Notes under the pieces: generated by a model
Told to the model about the DNA's origin: nothing
The model's database searches: none
What the model saw: only the letters and a program-made list of their open reading frames with translations
Translations under genes and position numbers: made by a program
In this document: one piece after another, positions 1-7,562 of the stretch
Layout: each line of letters starts with the position of its first letter
Numbering within the stretch: position 1 is the stretch's first letter
Virus record (IMG/VR): IMGVR_UViG_3300049739_000531
Span: 1-28,671 of that record
Source of the DNA: a virus
DNA length: 28,671 nucleotides
Direction: 5' to 3' (one strand)

Positions 1-23
1 TCATTGCTTTCAACAAGGCATAA
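1..23 (+). CDS. Possible 3' end of an upstream gene
   Basis: Frame 3 reads IAFNKA and then a TAA at 21-23 that lies inside the late-promoter motif CATAAATA. The same stop/promoter overlap occurs at most gene junctions in this window, so this frame is the best guess for the end of the preceding gene. Only six complete codons are visible. Frame 1 stops at 25-27 and frame 2 at 47-49, so the choice of frame is an inference and no function can be given. Confidence 0.3.
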
Positions 24-26
24 ATA
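19..26 (+). promoter_or_regulatory. T4-type late promoter (CATAAATA)
   Basis: The octamer CATAAATA lies about 23 bases before the ATG at 49. T4 late promoters consist of a TATAAATA-like -10 read by gp55 with gp33 and the sliding clamp, and need no -35. The motif recurs at gene junctions throughout the structural region, which supports the call. Confidence 0.65.
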
Positions 27-48
27 ATAAAAAGACTATACTAATGTA

Positions 49-840
49 ATGGCAGATAGATATCCGCTAGTTTATAATCCCAGTGCGAACCAGTTGCAAG
101 AGTTGCAATCTGGTGATAGTCTTGATGTAGGCGGAACTACGATTAAGAATGCGGTAGGATACTCTACTGCTGGAGGAACTTCATCACAGTTTCTTAAAGC
201 AGATGGTTCTGTTGATTCTAATACATACCTAACTTCAGTATCAACTCCAAATCTAGATGCTATAACATCGGAAGGTAGTACAACATCTAATACCATTGGT
301 GTTGGTGGAGTTACTGCTACTGGTTCTATTTCTGCTGCTACCGCTGCTTTTAGTGGTAGCATTTCTGTTGGTGGAACGATTACTTATGAAGACGTAACCA
401 ATGTTGATTCTCAAGGTATTGGTACTTTCAGACAGGGTGTCAATGTTGTAGGACATAGTGAACTTGATAATATAAACGTATCGGGTGTTTCTACGTTTAG
501 TGGAAGAATTGTTGCTTCTGCAACTAATAATACAATTCCCTTCCTTTATAATAATCTTTCTGATTTACCATTAGCATCAAGTTATCATGGTGCTTTTGCT
601 CACGTTCACTCAGAAGGAAAAGCATACTTTGCTCACGCAGGTGCTTGGGTTGAACTTGTTAGTGTTGGAGCTGCTGTAACTAGTGGCAACGTACTAGTTG
701 GGACTGGTATTACAATGTATACTAATGCAGGTATTGTGAGTGCTACTGCATTCTATGGTGATGGTTCTAAGTTGACTGGTGTTGCTGCTGCTGGATCTGG
801 CGGTGGAGCACTTGATATAACCTCCTCTCTGTTCATCTAA
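49..840 (+). CDS. Tail-fibre-like structural protein (263 aa)
   Basis: A beta-rich, Ser/Thr/Gly/Val-rich protein of the kind that forms cyanophage tail fibres. Near the N-terminus (about residues 45-62) it has GGTSSQFLKADGSVDSNTYL, a motif common in fibre proteins. The middle consists of short repeats of the SGVSTFSG / GVTATGSISA type. Near the C-terminus (about 236-246) is FYGDGSKLTGV, the GDGSxLxGV motif also present in the proteins encoded at 6410 and 21047. The ATG at 49 follows a late promoter; an ATG at 44 is followed directly by a stop. The next two genes are a small beta protein and a glycine-rich protein, the same order as 21047-22951. It is probably a fibre or baseplate-associated spike. 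The family is inferred from composition and motifs, and the receptor is unknown. Confidence 0.75.
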   Translation: MADRYPLVYNPSANQLQELQSGDSLDVGGTTIKNAVGYSTAGGTSSQFLKADGSVDSNTYLTSVSTPNLDAITSEGSTTSNTIGVGGVTATGSISAATAAFSGSISVGGTITYEDVTNVDSQGIGTFRQGVNVVGHSELDNINVSGVSTFSGRIVASATNNTIPFLYNNLSDLPLASSYHGAFAHVHSEGKAYFAHAGAWVELVSVGAAVTSGNVLVGTGITMYTNAGIVSATAFYGDGSKLTGVAAAGSGGGALDITSSLFI

Positions 841-846
841 TAAATA
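839..846 (+). promoter_or_regulatory. T4-type late promoter (AATAAATA)
   Basis: AATAAATA overlaps the TAA stop (838-840) of the fibre gene and lies 20 bases before the ATG at 866. It is followed by AAAGGAAAACGA, which may supply a weak ribosome site. Confidence 0.6.
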
Positions 847-865
847 AAGGAAAACGAAGTATAAG

Positions 866-1261
866 ATGGCACTTCAAAAGACTAAAGTATTAAATATAAC
901 TTCGGTGACTGGCATTGCAACTGTCGGTATTTTAACTGCTGGGGTTACACCTACTGATGCTGGTGTAGCAGGTACTTGCTATATTAGAAGTGTCATTATG
1001 CATAACACTGGACTTGGTACTGCTAGGGTTTCGCTCTACATTAACCCTGATACTAATCCAGTTTCTATTGCTGTAACTACAAATAGAATTTTAAGGATTG
1101 ATGTTGCTCCTAATGAAACAACATTCTTTGAATCAAATTATCCTATCACACTGACATCTACCGACTCTCTTGGTGTTGAAGTTGGAACACCAGATGCAGG
1201 TGGTGTGGGTATTGGTTCCGCAGTTAATTTCTTGGTGAATGGCGACACTGATATCTCGTAA
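866..1261 (+). CDS. Small virion-surface beta protein, paralogue of the 21572 product
   Basis: A 131-aa protein beginning MALQKTKVLNITSVTG. I do not recognise a named family. It is clearly related to the 120-aa product at 21572. Both start MAL, and both contain CYIRSVIMHN.GLGTA / VYIRSVIVHAAGTGIA, then a D-V-A-x-x-E-T segment (IDVAPNETTFFESNYPITL / VDVAAGETVLLEPSYPLVL), and end in VNFLVNGD / VNFIITGD. The sequence suggests an alternating-strand beta sandwich without signal peptide or membrane segment. In both places it sits between a fibre-like gene and a single-domain glycine-rich gene, so it probably joins the same assembly, for example as a connector or chaperone-like accessory. That role is inferred from synteny only. 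Confidence 0.75.
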   Translation: MALQKTKVLNITSVTGIATVGILTAGVTPTDAGVAGTCYIRSVIMHNTGLGTARVSLYINPDTNPVSIAVTTNRILRIDVAPNETTFFESNYPITLTSTDSLGVEVGTPDAGGVGIGSAVNFLVNGDTDIS

Positions 1262-1266
1262 GTCTC

Positions 1267-2292
1267 ATGGGAATAAAGTCGAATAATATTTCTGCTGCTT
1301 TTCACGACTTCTTTTCTAGGAGTGGAAAGGATGCTGTAAATCCTTATGTTGCATCATTATCATTTGAAGCAACTGGTGGTGATACTACTGCAACTCCGGG
1401 AGATGGATACAAATATCATTATTTTACTACTGTAGGAAACTCAAACTTTGTTGTCGGATCCGGAACTGGTGGTGTTGATGTTTTTGTTGTAGGTGGCGGT
1501 GGTGGCGGTGCTGCTGGATCAGATAATGGTGGATACGGTGGCGGCGGAGGCGGCGCCGGAGGCATCGCCTATAAATCTACACTTTTAATTAGTCCAGGAA
1601 CATATGAGACCACTGTTGGAGATGGTGGTAATGGTGGAACAAATTGGAACAGTGGTGGAAATGCAGTTAACGGAGATGACTCTACATTTGATGCACCAGG
1701 CGCTGGACCTTTCCCATTCGTAGGAAAAGGTGGCGGTGCTGGTAGAAATAATACTGTTGCTGGTAATGCTGGTGGTTCTGGTGGCGGCAGCGGAAGTGGA
1801 CCATCAGGACCTGCTGCGGGCGGTGCTTCAACTGGAAATAGTGTTCCTGCTGGAGGAACTACTTACGGTAATGTGGGTGGAACCAGTGTAGTTGGTAATG
1901 ATCCGTTTGCTGGTGGTGGCGGCGGTGGCGCTGGTGCTGTTGGAACTCCAGGAGGAAATCAAGGAGATTGGCCAGTAGGTAATAATTCAAAAGGTGGTAA
2001 TGGTATAGGATCACCTACAATTCCTTGGCTTCCCACTTCTTATGGAGATAGTGGATACTTTGCTGGTGGCGGTGCTGGTGCTGCTTGGTCTGATAGTGGA
2101 CCATCTAATGATCCATTTAATATTGATGGTGGTCAAGGTGGAGGTGGTGACTCACGAGGTGGATCTCCACTGGGAACTGTAACTGCTGGTCAAGTGAATA
2201 CCGGCGGTGGAGGTGGTGGCGGTAATGGAAATCCAAGTGTACCGGGTCAACCTGGTGGTTCTGGCATTATAATTATTAGATACTCTACCTGA
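1267..2292 (+). CDS. Glycine-rich adhesin-like protein, one domain (341 aa)
   Basis: An N-terminal stretch of about 35 residues (GIKSNNISAAFHDFFSRSGKDAVNP, shown in part) leads into one glycine-rich domain. The domain begins EATGGDTTATPGDGYKYHYFTT and runs through VDVFVVGGGGGGAAG to a closing beta strand GGSGIIIIRYST at the C-terminus. The same start and end signature occurs in four other proteins here. It resembles the Gly_rich_2-type domain of phage fibres. T-even and S16 gp38 adhesins also use polyglycine-rich segments packed as a polyglycine-II core, so a tip-adhesin role is plausible but inferred. The ATG at 1267 lies 5 bases after the previous stop with no late-promoter motif between, implying co-transcription. 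Several X-Pro-Gly triplets are present. Confidence 0.75.
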   Translation: MGIKSNNISAAFHDFFSRSGKDAVNPYVASLSFEATGGDTTATPGDGYKYHYFTTVGNSNFVVGSGTGGVDVFVVGGGGGGAAGSDNGGYGGGGGGAGGIAYKSTLLISPGTYETTVGDGGNGGTNWNSGGNAVNGDDSTFDAPGAGPFPFVGKGGGAGRNNTVAGNAGGSGGGSGSGPSGPAAGGASTGNSVPAGGTTYGNVGGTSVVGNDPFAGGGGGGAGAVGTPGGNQGDWPVGNNSKGGNGIGSPTIPWLPTSYGDSGYFAGGGAGAAWSDSGPSNDPFNIDGGQGGGGDSRGGSPLGTVTAGQVNTGGGGGGGNGNPSVPGQPGGSGIIIIRYST

Positions 2293-2298
2293 TAAATA
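2291..2298 (+). promoter_or_regulatory. T4-type late promoter (GATAAATA)
   Basis: GATAAATA overlaps the TGA stop (2290-2292) of the preceding glycine-rich gene and lies 20 bases before the ATG at 2318. Confidence 0.65.
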
Positions 2299-2317
2299 AT
2301 TAGAAAAAGTATATAAG

Positions 2318-4303
2318 ATGGGACTTCGTTCGCAAAATAATCCAATAGCAGCATATCTGGATGTATTTTCTGGGACAGGAACGGATGCTGTCTTACCTAA
2401 ACCACCAGATGGTGGTTTAATAGCAACTGGTGGTGTTATTAGTGATTATACCGATGGTACTGATGTTTATAGAGCACACGTCTTTACTTCAACGGGAACT
2501 TTTGATGTAACTTCTCTTGGTACTTTTGGTGGTACTGTTGAGTATCTTGTTGTTGGTGGTGGTGGTGGCGGTTCTAGTTTTGGTGGTGGTGGAGGTGGTG
2601 CCGGTGGATTTAGAACCGGTACTGGTTTACCAGTAGCTGCTCAAAATTACACAGTTACTGTTGGTGGTGGTGGTGCTGGTGGTACTGGTCCTGCTGGAAG
2701 CAATGATGGAGGATATGGTGGTCTATCAATTTTTAGCACAATAACTTCTCAAGGTGGTGGGTTCGGTGGTCATGATGGGAGACTTGATGGTACTCCAGGA
2801 GGTTCTGGAGGTGGAGCTGGAACAGCAGCTGGAGCTAGTGGATCTGGAGGAACTGGAAATAGGGAAATAGGAACAACAAATCCTGCGCCATCACAAGGAA
2901 ATGATGGTGGTGGTCAAGGCGGATCGTATAACTATTCTGCTGGTGGCGGTGGTGCTGGAGGTGTTGGTAATCCTGGTCCAACAAATCCAGGTAGAGGTAA
3001 TGGTGGTGATGGATTAGATAGTGTATATGCATATGGACCAACAAATCCAGTAACGTATGCTGGTGGCGGCGGTGGTGGTATGAGGGCAAGCTCAGGTGAA
3101 CCTGGTGGAGCTGGCGGAACTGGCGGTGGTGGTAATGGGTCTCCATCCACCACTAATAGTCGTACTGCTGGAACTGCTGGTCTTGGTGGCGGCGGAGGTG
3201 GTGGAAGAGGATATCCTGCCAGCGAACCAGGCGCTTCTGGTGGTTCAGGTGTTGTAGTAGTTAGATATCAAATAGGATCAATAGCAGCAACCGCAAAAGC
3301 AACTGGTGGTGCTATTAGTTTCTATGGTGGTAAGACCATACATACCTTTATTAGTTCTGGAACTTTTGTTACACCAGGAACATTTAATGAAACTTGCGAA
3401 GTTCTTGTTGCTGGTGGAGGCGGTGGTGGTGCTGGTGGACAGTCACCTCATCGATATTCTGGTGGAGGTGCTGGTGCTGGTGGTGTAGCATATAATCCAG
3501 GAATACCTATAAGTGGAGCAGCAACAAGAACAGTAACTATTGGATCTGGTGGTAGTGGTGGACCTGGAAGCACACCTGGTGCTTCTAATCACGGACAAAA
3601 TGGAACACCTTCATATTGGGGTCCAGGACCAGCACCTCTTGGCATTACCGCTTTAGGTGGTGGATGGGGTGGTGGTGACCAAGGACCTAGAGGTGTTGAT
3701 GGTGGTGGGGGTGCTTCAGATAGTCCCGGTTCTGTTGGATCTGGTGGTGGAGGTGGTGAACTGTATAATGGAAGCACCGATGGCGGTCGCGGAGGAACAG
3801 CATCTCAACCAGGGCAAACTAATATTGCTGGAACACTGAATTATGGATATCCTGGTGGAAATGGTAGTGGAAGCCCAACAGTAGATTGGCGTAGAGGTGG
3901 TGGTGGCGGTGGTGCCGGTGGTGCTGGAGCAACAGGATCCTCCAATGACAACAGTACTATTGCTCATGGTGGTATAGGTATACAATTGCCATCAACATTC
4001 CACGATCCCTCTTCTGGCGTAGGAGCTCCCGGACCCAATGGTGAGGGATTCTGGGTTGCTGGTGGCGGAGGTAGTGGAGCTACTACTCCAACCCAGACTG
4101 CTGGTGAGGGTGGAGGTGCTGGTGGACCATATGCAGGAGGTGGTAGGGGATTTGCTACTCCACCACGAAATTCACCAACATCTCATGGATCTCAAAACAC
4201 TGGTGGAGGCGGTGCCGGTGGGGGTGGAGTTATAGGCTCAACTCCTCAAGCCGATGGTGGTTCTGGTGGTTCCGGTATTATCATCATTGCATATCCTTCC
4301 TAA
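2318..4303 (+). CDS. Glycine-rich adhesin-like protein, two domains (661 aa)
   Basis: Two tandem copies of the glycine-rich domain follow a short N-terminus (GLRSQNNPIAAYLDVFSGTG) that resembles the start of the 1267 product. Copy 1 spans about residues 35-318, from IATGGVISDYTDG through VEYLVVGGGGGG to GGSGVVVVRYQ. Copy 2 spans about 328-661, from KATGGAISFYGGKTIHTF through CEVLVAGGGGGG to the terminal GGSGIIIIAYPS. Glycine runs are interrupted by Pro-Gly and Asn-Gly turns. No catalytic motif, signal peptide or membrane segment is visible. It is probably a virion-surface adhesin expressed late. The two-domain layout matches the 14473 and 19146 products. The repetitive GGT/GGC-rich DNA produces many spurious ORFs in other frames. 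Confidence 0.75.
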   Translation: MGLRSQNNPIAAYLDVFSGTGTDAVLPKPPDGGLIATGGVISDYTDGTDVYRAHVFTSTGTFDVTSLGTFGGTVEYLVVGGGGGGSSFGGGGGGAGGFRTGTGLPVAAQNYTVTVGGGGAGGTGPAGSNDGGYGGLSIFSTITSQGGGFGGHDGRLDGTPGGSGGGAGTAAGASGSGGTGNREIGTTNPAPSQGNDGGGQGGSYNYSAGGGGAGGVGNPGPTNPGRGNGGDGLDSVYAYGPTNPVTYAGGGGGGMRASSGEPGGAGGTGGGGNGSPSTTNSRTAGTAGLGGGGGGGRGYPASEPGASGGSGVVVVRYQIGSIAATAKATGGAISFYGGKTIHTFISSGTFVTPGTFNETCEVLVAGGGGGGAGGQSPHRYSGGGAGAGGVAYNPGIPISGAATRTVTIGSGGSGGPGSTPGASNHGQNGTPSYWGPGPAPLGITALGGGWGGGDQGPRGVDGGGGASDSPGSVGSGGGGGELYNGSTDGGRGGTASQPGQTNIAGTLNYGYPGGNGSGSPTVDWRRGGGGGGAGGAGATGSSNDNSTIAHGGIGIQLPSTFHDPSSGVGAPGPNGEGFWVAGGGGSGATTPTQTAGEGGGAGGPYAGGGRGFATPPRNSPTSHGSQNTGGGGAGGGGVIGSTPQADGGSGGSGIIIIAYPS

Positions 4304-4308
4304 ATATA
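4300..4308 (+). promoter_or_regulatory. Probable late promoter (CTAAATATA)
   Basis: CTAAATATA overlaps the TAA stop (4301-4303) and lies 25 bases before the ATG at 4334. It is a variant of the TATAAATA late element, so confidence is lower. Confidence 0.45.
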
Positions 4309-4333
4309 TAAAACAAATAAACAATTATTAAAG

Positions 4334-4777
4334 ATGGCTCATTTTGCACAACTAGATGATAACAATGTTGTCACCCAAGTCATTGTTGTGAGCAACGATG
4401 ACACATCCGATTCAAACGGTGTAGAAACAGAAAGCATTGGTGTTGCTTTCTGTCAGAAACTTCTTGGTGCTTCTACTAACTGGAAACAAACTTCTTATAA
4501 TAGTACTATCAGAGGCAATTATGCAGGCATTGGTTATGCGTATTCGACTGGAGTAGCAACTCTTGGAGTTGGTTCTACTGATGTCTTTATGCCAGCAAAA
4601 CCATATGCATCGTGGACAGTTAGTACCACAGCAGCACAATGGGAACCACCCTCAACTCCTGGTGCAGCACCTACACTGACTGATGAAGAAGTAGCAGCAA
4701 ATAAGTATTACGTATGGAACGAAAGTAATTATCAAGCAGACCCAGCAACTGCCTGGGTTCTAACCACACCAGAATAA
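4334..4777 (+). CDS. Conserved short structural protein (147 aa)
   Basis: It starts MAHFAQLDDNNVVTQVIVVSND, a pattern I associate with short proteins found near tail-fibre genes of T4-like cyanophages and other marine phages. Other family-like features are WKQTSYN (about residues 51-57), RGNYAGIGYAY (62-72), FMPAKPYASW (about 84-93) and an aromatic C-terminal segment AAQWEPPSTPG (100-110). A mixed alpha/beta virion or assembly protein is likely; I cannot name its position. An intrinsic terminator follows six bases after the stop, making it the last gene of its unit. It differs from its neighbours in lacking glycine runs. Confidence 0.7.
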   Translation: MAHFAQLDDNNVVTQVIVVSNDDTSDSNGVETESIGVAFCQKLLGASTNWKQTSYNSTIRGNYAGIGYAYSTGVATLGVGSTDVFMPAKPYASWTVSTTAAQWEPPSTPGAAPTLTDEEVAANKYYVWNESNYQADPATAWVLTTPE

Positions 4778-4782
4778 ACATC

Positions 4783-4806
4783 AGGAGGGGCAACCCTCCT
4801 TTTTTT
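4783..4806 (+). terminator. Intrinsic terminator
   Basis: A perfect 7-bp stem, AGGAGGG / CCCTCCT, closes a GCAA tetraloop and is followed by six T. It ends the unit whose last gene stops at 4777. Confidence 0.85.
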
Positions 4807-4808
4807 AT

Positions 4809-4816
4809 GATAAATA
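4809..4816 (+). promoter_or_regulatory. T4-type late promoter (GATAAATA)
   Basis: GATAAATA lies directly after the terminator and 24 bases before the ATG at 4841, so it restarts transcription for the next fibre genes. Confidence 0.65.
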
Positions 4817-4840
4817 CTTGAACAGGATATAATAGAAGCG

Positions 4841-6379
4841 ATGCCTTATATCGGTAATTATCACGTTACTGGAGATACCGCAAGTAACTTTAGATTGTTG
4901 GACGATATTTCGTCGTTTACTCAGACCTTTAATGGTGGAACAGCATCTATTGTTGATGTAAGTAATGATAGAATAAAATTACTTGAACATAGATTTGTAA
5001 CTGGACAGAGAGTAACTTATGGAAACGGTGGCGGGTCTGATGTTGGTGGGTTATCTAATAGTGGTGTTTACTTTGTTATAAAGTATGATAGAGATCATAT
5101 TCGATTAGCAGCATCATCTGCTAATGCATTCAATAATGTAGCAGTACCTCTGTCTGCTGCTGGTGGTGGAACAGCACATACTCTGAATGTTGCTTTTGAT
5201 GGAGTCAATAAAGTCTTCCGTCCTACAAAAGATAATGGAAACTTCTGTAGGATTTCTAGACCAGCACAGTTACAGATTTCAGTTAACGGTGTAATTCAGA
5301 AACCTAATCCTACTCCAGGAACACCTACTGAAGGTTTCAAGATTGATGTTGGTGGTAACATTGAGTTTGCTTCGGCACCTACCATAGCAGAAACTTTCTG
5401 GGGTCAGATTACTGCCGAAGCATTAGCAACGTTTGATATTGCTGATAATGAACTTGATAACTTTACTGGTGATGGAACCACAACAGATTTCACTCTGTCA
5501 AGAACAGTTCCTAATAATGCAAGTGTTGTAGTTACAATCAATGGTGTTGTTCAACACGCCACTGATAATCAAGGTGCGCGTGCATATTCCGTCTATGATA
5601 CAATCTTATCATTTACTGGAGCACCATCTCTTGGTGATGAGATTCAAGTACGTCACATTGGATTTGCTTCACCAGTTAATAGTGATGTAACTTCATTTCA
5701 TGGAAGAGTTGGAACAGTTACTATTGTTGATAGTGACCCTGTTGTTGCTATTCAATCTGGTGGTGTTGGTATTGGTACTGTCAGAACTATTAACTTTGTT
5801 GGTACTGGAAACAGTATTAAGCAAGTTGGCGATACAATTGAAGTCACTATCTCTGGTTCTGGTGGTGGCGGATCAGGTGTTATCCATAAGGAGACATTCA
5901 ATGTCACTACTAATCAGACTGTATTCAACTTAAGTAACTCTTATAATTCTGGATACGTAGATGTATTCATTAACGGTGTTAGATTATCACCTTCTGATTT
6001 TACTGAGACTGATTCTACTACAATCACACTTGCCGAAGCAGCAATACCTGGTGATGTTGTTGATGTTCTGATTCATAGTTCTGTAGTTCAGAATACTATT
6101 ATTGATTCATCGATTGATAATCTAACTGTCAATGATTCTTTGACTGGTCAGATTGGTGGTGGTGAAGAAACTGTAGGTACGGGTTCTGCTTCATTCTTAG
6201 CAGAAGTTATTAGTATGCCAAAAGTTCTTAGTTGTGGAACAACATCAACGGTTCAACCTAAGACAGGACACGATATCACATTCGTTAAATATGAAGAGGT
6301 TCAGATCACTGGAGATGCTGATTTAATTCTTGGTGGAACTGCTGATTTTGTAATTAACGTGTACAACCTCACGGTATAA
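4841..6379 (+). CDS. Tail-fibre/structural protein (512 aa)
   Basis: The N-terminus MPYIGNYHVTGDTASNFRLL resembles the start of cyanophage fibre-type structural proteins. It contains two kinds of repeated beta unit. One is a 'function of NGV' unit, QISVNGVIQKPNPTPG (about residues 146-161) and VVTINGVVQHATD (about 229-241). The other is ETFNVTTNQTVFNLSNSY...VDVFINGVRLSPSDFTETD (about 352-392). The second, with the preceding INFVGTGNSI...VEVTISG stretch (about 318-344), reappears in the 17170 product as LNFVGAGNTF...VDISIAG plus ETFNVSGTQSVF. The C-terminus (VQITGDADLILGGTADFVINVYNLTV, in part) resembles the end of that protein in containing a LILG.....VIN strand. No enzyme motif is seen. It is probably a fibre shaft or attachment protein of the tail or baseplate. 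Confidence 0.75.
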   Translation: MPYIGNYHVTGDTASNFRLLDDISSFTQTFNGGTASIVDVSNDRIKLLEHRFVTGQRVTYGNGGGSDVGGLSNSGVYFVIKYDRDHIRLAASSANAFNNVAVPLSAAGGGTAHTLNVAFDGVNKVFRPTKDNGNFCRISRPAQLQISVNGVIQKPNPTPGTPTEGFKIDVGGNIEFASAPTIAETFWGQITAEALATFDIADNELDNFTGDGTTTDFTLSRTVPNNASVVVTINGVVQHATDNQGARAYSVYDTILSFTGAPSLGDEIQVRHIGFASPVNSDVTSFHGRVGTVTIVDSDPVVAIQSGGVGIGTVRTINFVGTGNSIKQVGDTIEVTISGSGGGGSGVIHKETFNVTTNQTVFNLSNSYNSGYVDVFINGVRLSPSDFTETDSTTITLAEAAIPGDVVDVLIHSSVVQNTIIDSSIDNLTVNDSLTGQIGGGEETVGTGSASFLAEVISMPKVLSCGTTSTVQPKTGHDITFVKYEEVQITGDADLILGGTADFVINVYNLTV

Positions 6380-6382
6380 ATA
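6375..6382 (+). promoter_or_regulatory. Consensus T4 late promoter (TATAAATA)
   Basis: A perfect TATAAATA overlaps the TAA stop (6377-6379) of the preceding gene and lies 27 bases before the ATG at 6410. Confidence 0.75.
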
Positions 6383-6409
6383 TATTTAAATTGGTACTAG
6401 GATAATTTA

Positions 6410-7552
6410 ATGTCTAGGCTTAGATCTAATAAGGTAGTAAATCAAGCGGGCACGGGCGCACCCGAACTTACCTATGGTGCTGTTGTTCCTGCTACTGGTA
6501 CGATCTCTGGTGCTGGAGGCATTAATGTAACTGGGGTAGTAACCGCAACGAGTTTCAGTGGAGACGGTTCAGCGTTATCGGGAATTGATGCTAGTACTCT
6601 AAAAGACGGAAGCAATACAAAAGTTCAGGCAGTATCTACTGGTGCTAATGTTACTGGTAACGTTGCTGCATCAGGAAATGTAACCGCATCTGGAAATGTA
6701 ACTGCTGTTGATGGTACATTTAGTGGTAACTTAACAGTTCAAGGAACCACAACAACTATTGATACCGCTGTTACTGCTGTTGATAGCTTAGCAGTTGATG
6801 GTTCGGTTGGTATTGGAACCACAAATCCAACTGCAAAACTATCCGTTTTTACTGACGGAGTAGAAGACTCTTTTAGAATAGGAACTCCTAGTGGTTCTGA
6901 TACATTTATTAGACTTGGTTCTACAGGAACTGATCCAGATACACACGCTGTCATAAAATATGATAAGGAGGATAATTACCTATCATTACTTGTTTCTGGT
7001 GAATCTCATGGTGCGGGTGGAGTTCTGATTGCCAACGGTGGTAACGTTGGTATCAAATCTGCAATACCAAAAACATCGCTTGATATTGGAAGCACTGACG
7101 CAGTAGTAGTTCCCGTTGGCACAACAGGTCAGAGACCAGGAAGTGCTGCTGCTGGTATGTTCAGATACAACAGCACCGAAGGAAAGTTTGAAGGATACAC
7201 CACAGAGTGGGGAGAGATTGGTGGTGGAGGAGGTATTACAACAGAAGCATCAGTAGCATCAGGAGCAGTTGTAACATTAGACCTCACCGCAGCACAAGAT
7301 CATAAGGTGACAGCAACTGGTATCTGTACAATTACGTGTACTGGTGGAACAGAAGCAGATAGTCATACAGTAAGAATTATCAACAGCGGATCTGCAACAA
7401 TTGGATTTAGCACTTACTTCTTATTCCCGTCAGGTTCTACACCAAGTTTACCGAGTGCAGACGGATCAATTAATTTGATTTCATTCACGGTAAATAGGGT
7501 AGGAGCAGCAGGAACACAACTGCTTGCTGGCGCATCTGTAAACTTTAGCTGA
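6410..7552 (+). CDS. Tail-fibre protein with GTGAPEL N-terminus and TTTIDTAVTAVDSL module (380 aa)
   Basis: The N-terminus MSRLRSNKVVNQAGTGAPEL closely matches the starts of the 18240 and 21047 products, suggesting a shared virion-docking segment. Next come GVVTATSFSGDGSALSGIDAS, the repeats GNVAASGNVTASGNVTAVDGT, and the module NLTVQGTTTTIDTAVTAVDS (about residues 107-126), present in four genes. After this comes VGIGTTNPTAKLSV, a motif frequent in fibre proteins upstream of a variable head. The C-terminal part (about 283-380) is a separate beta domain, starting ASGAVVTLDLTAAQDHKVTATG, that is not shared with the other three genes. The layout suggests fibres with a common base and exchangeable tips. 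Its late promoter overlaps the previous stop. Confidence 0.75.
   Translation: MSRLRSNKVVNQAGTGAPELTYGAVVPATGTISGAGGINVTGVVTATSFSGDGSALSGIDASTLKDGSNTKVQAVSTGANVTGNVAASGNVTASGNVTAVDGTFSGNLTVQGTTTTIDTAVTAVDSLAVDGSVGIGTTNPTAKLSVFTDGVEDSFRIGTPSGSDTFIRLGSTGTDPDTHAVIKYDKEDNYLSLLVSGESHGAGGVLIANGGNVGIKSAIPKTSLDIGSTDAVVVPVGTTGQRPGSAAAGMFRYNSTEGKFEGYTTEWGEIGGGGGITTEASVASGAVVTLDLTAAQDHKVTATGICTITCTGGTEADSHTVRIINSGSATIGFSTYFLFPSGSTPSLPSADGSINLISFTVNRVGAAGTQLLAGASVNFS
6722..6790 (+). repeat. Dispersed fibre-module repeat, copy A
   Basis: A 69-nt segment encoding SGNLTVQGTTTTIDTAVTAVDSL in the 380-aa fibre gene. Homologous in-frame segments occur at 13951-14019, 18417-18485 and 21338-21406. This copy is conserved in protein but has diverged at many third positions. 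Confidence 0.7.
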
Positions 7553-7562
7553 GAGTAGATAA

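Noticed and set aside
2835-3153. Minus-strand ORFs rich in His/Tyr/Leu or Pro within the 2318-4303 gene
   Set aside because: They are the complement of GGT/GGC glycine codons (ACC, CCA, CAC), with low-complexity composition and no start signals. The same holds for minus-strand ORFs at 3589-3777, 3716-3985, 19659-20028, 20544-20807 and 22444-22842.
3306-3488. Plus-strand Val/Leu-rich ORFs in other frames of glycine-rich genes
   Set aside because: These are shadows of GGT repeats read as GTG/TGG, as are those at 3657, 4038, 15194, 15908, 19654, 19996, 20260 and 20632. None has a ribosome site or sensible composition.
4828-4833. TATAAT before the 4841 gene as an early promoter
   Set aside because: It is only 8 bases before the ATG with no -35 at proper distance. 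The late element at 4809 explains expression better.
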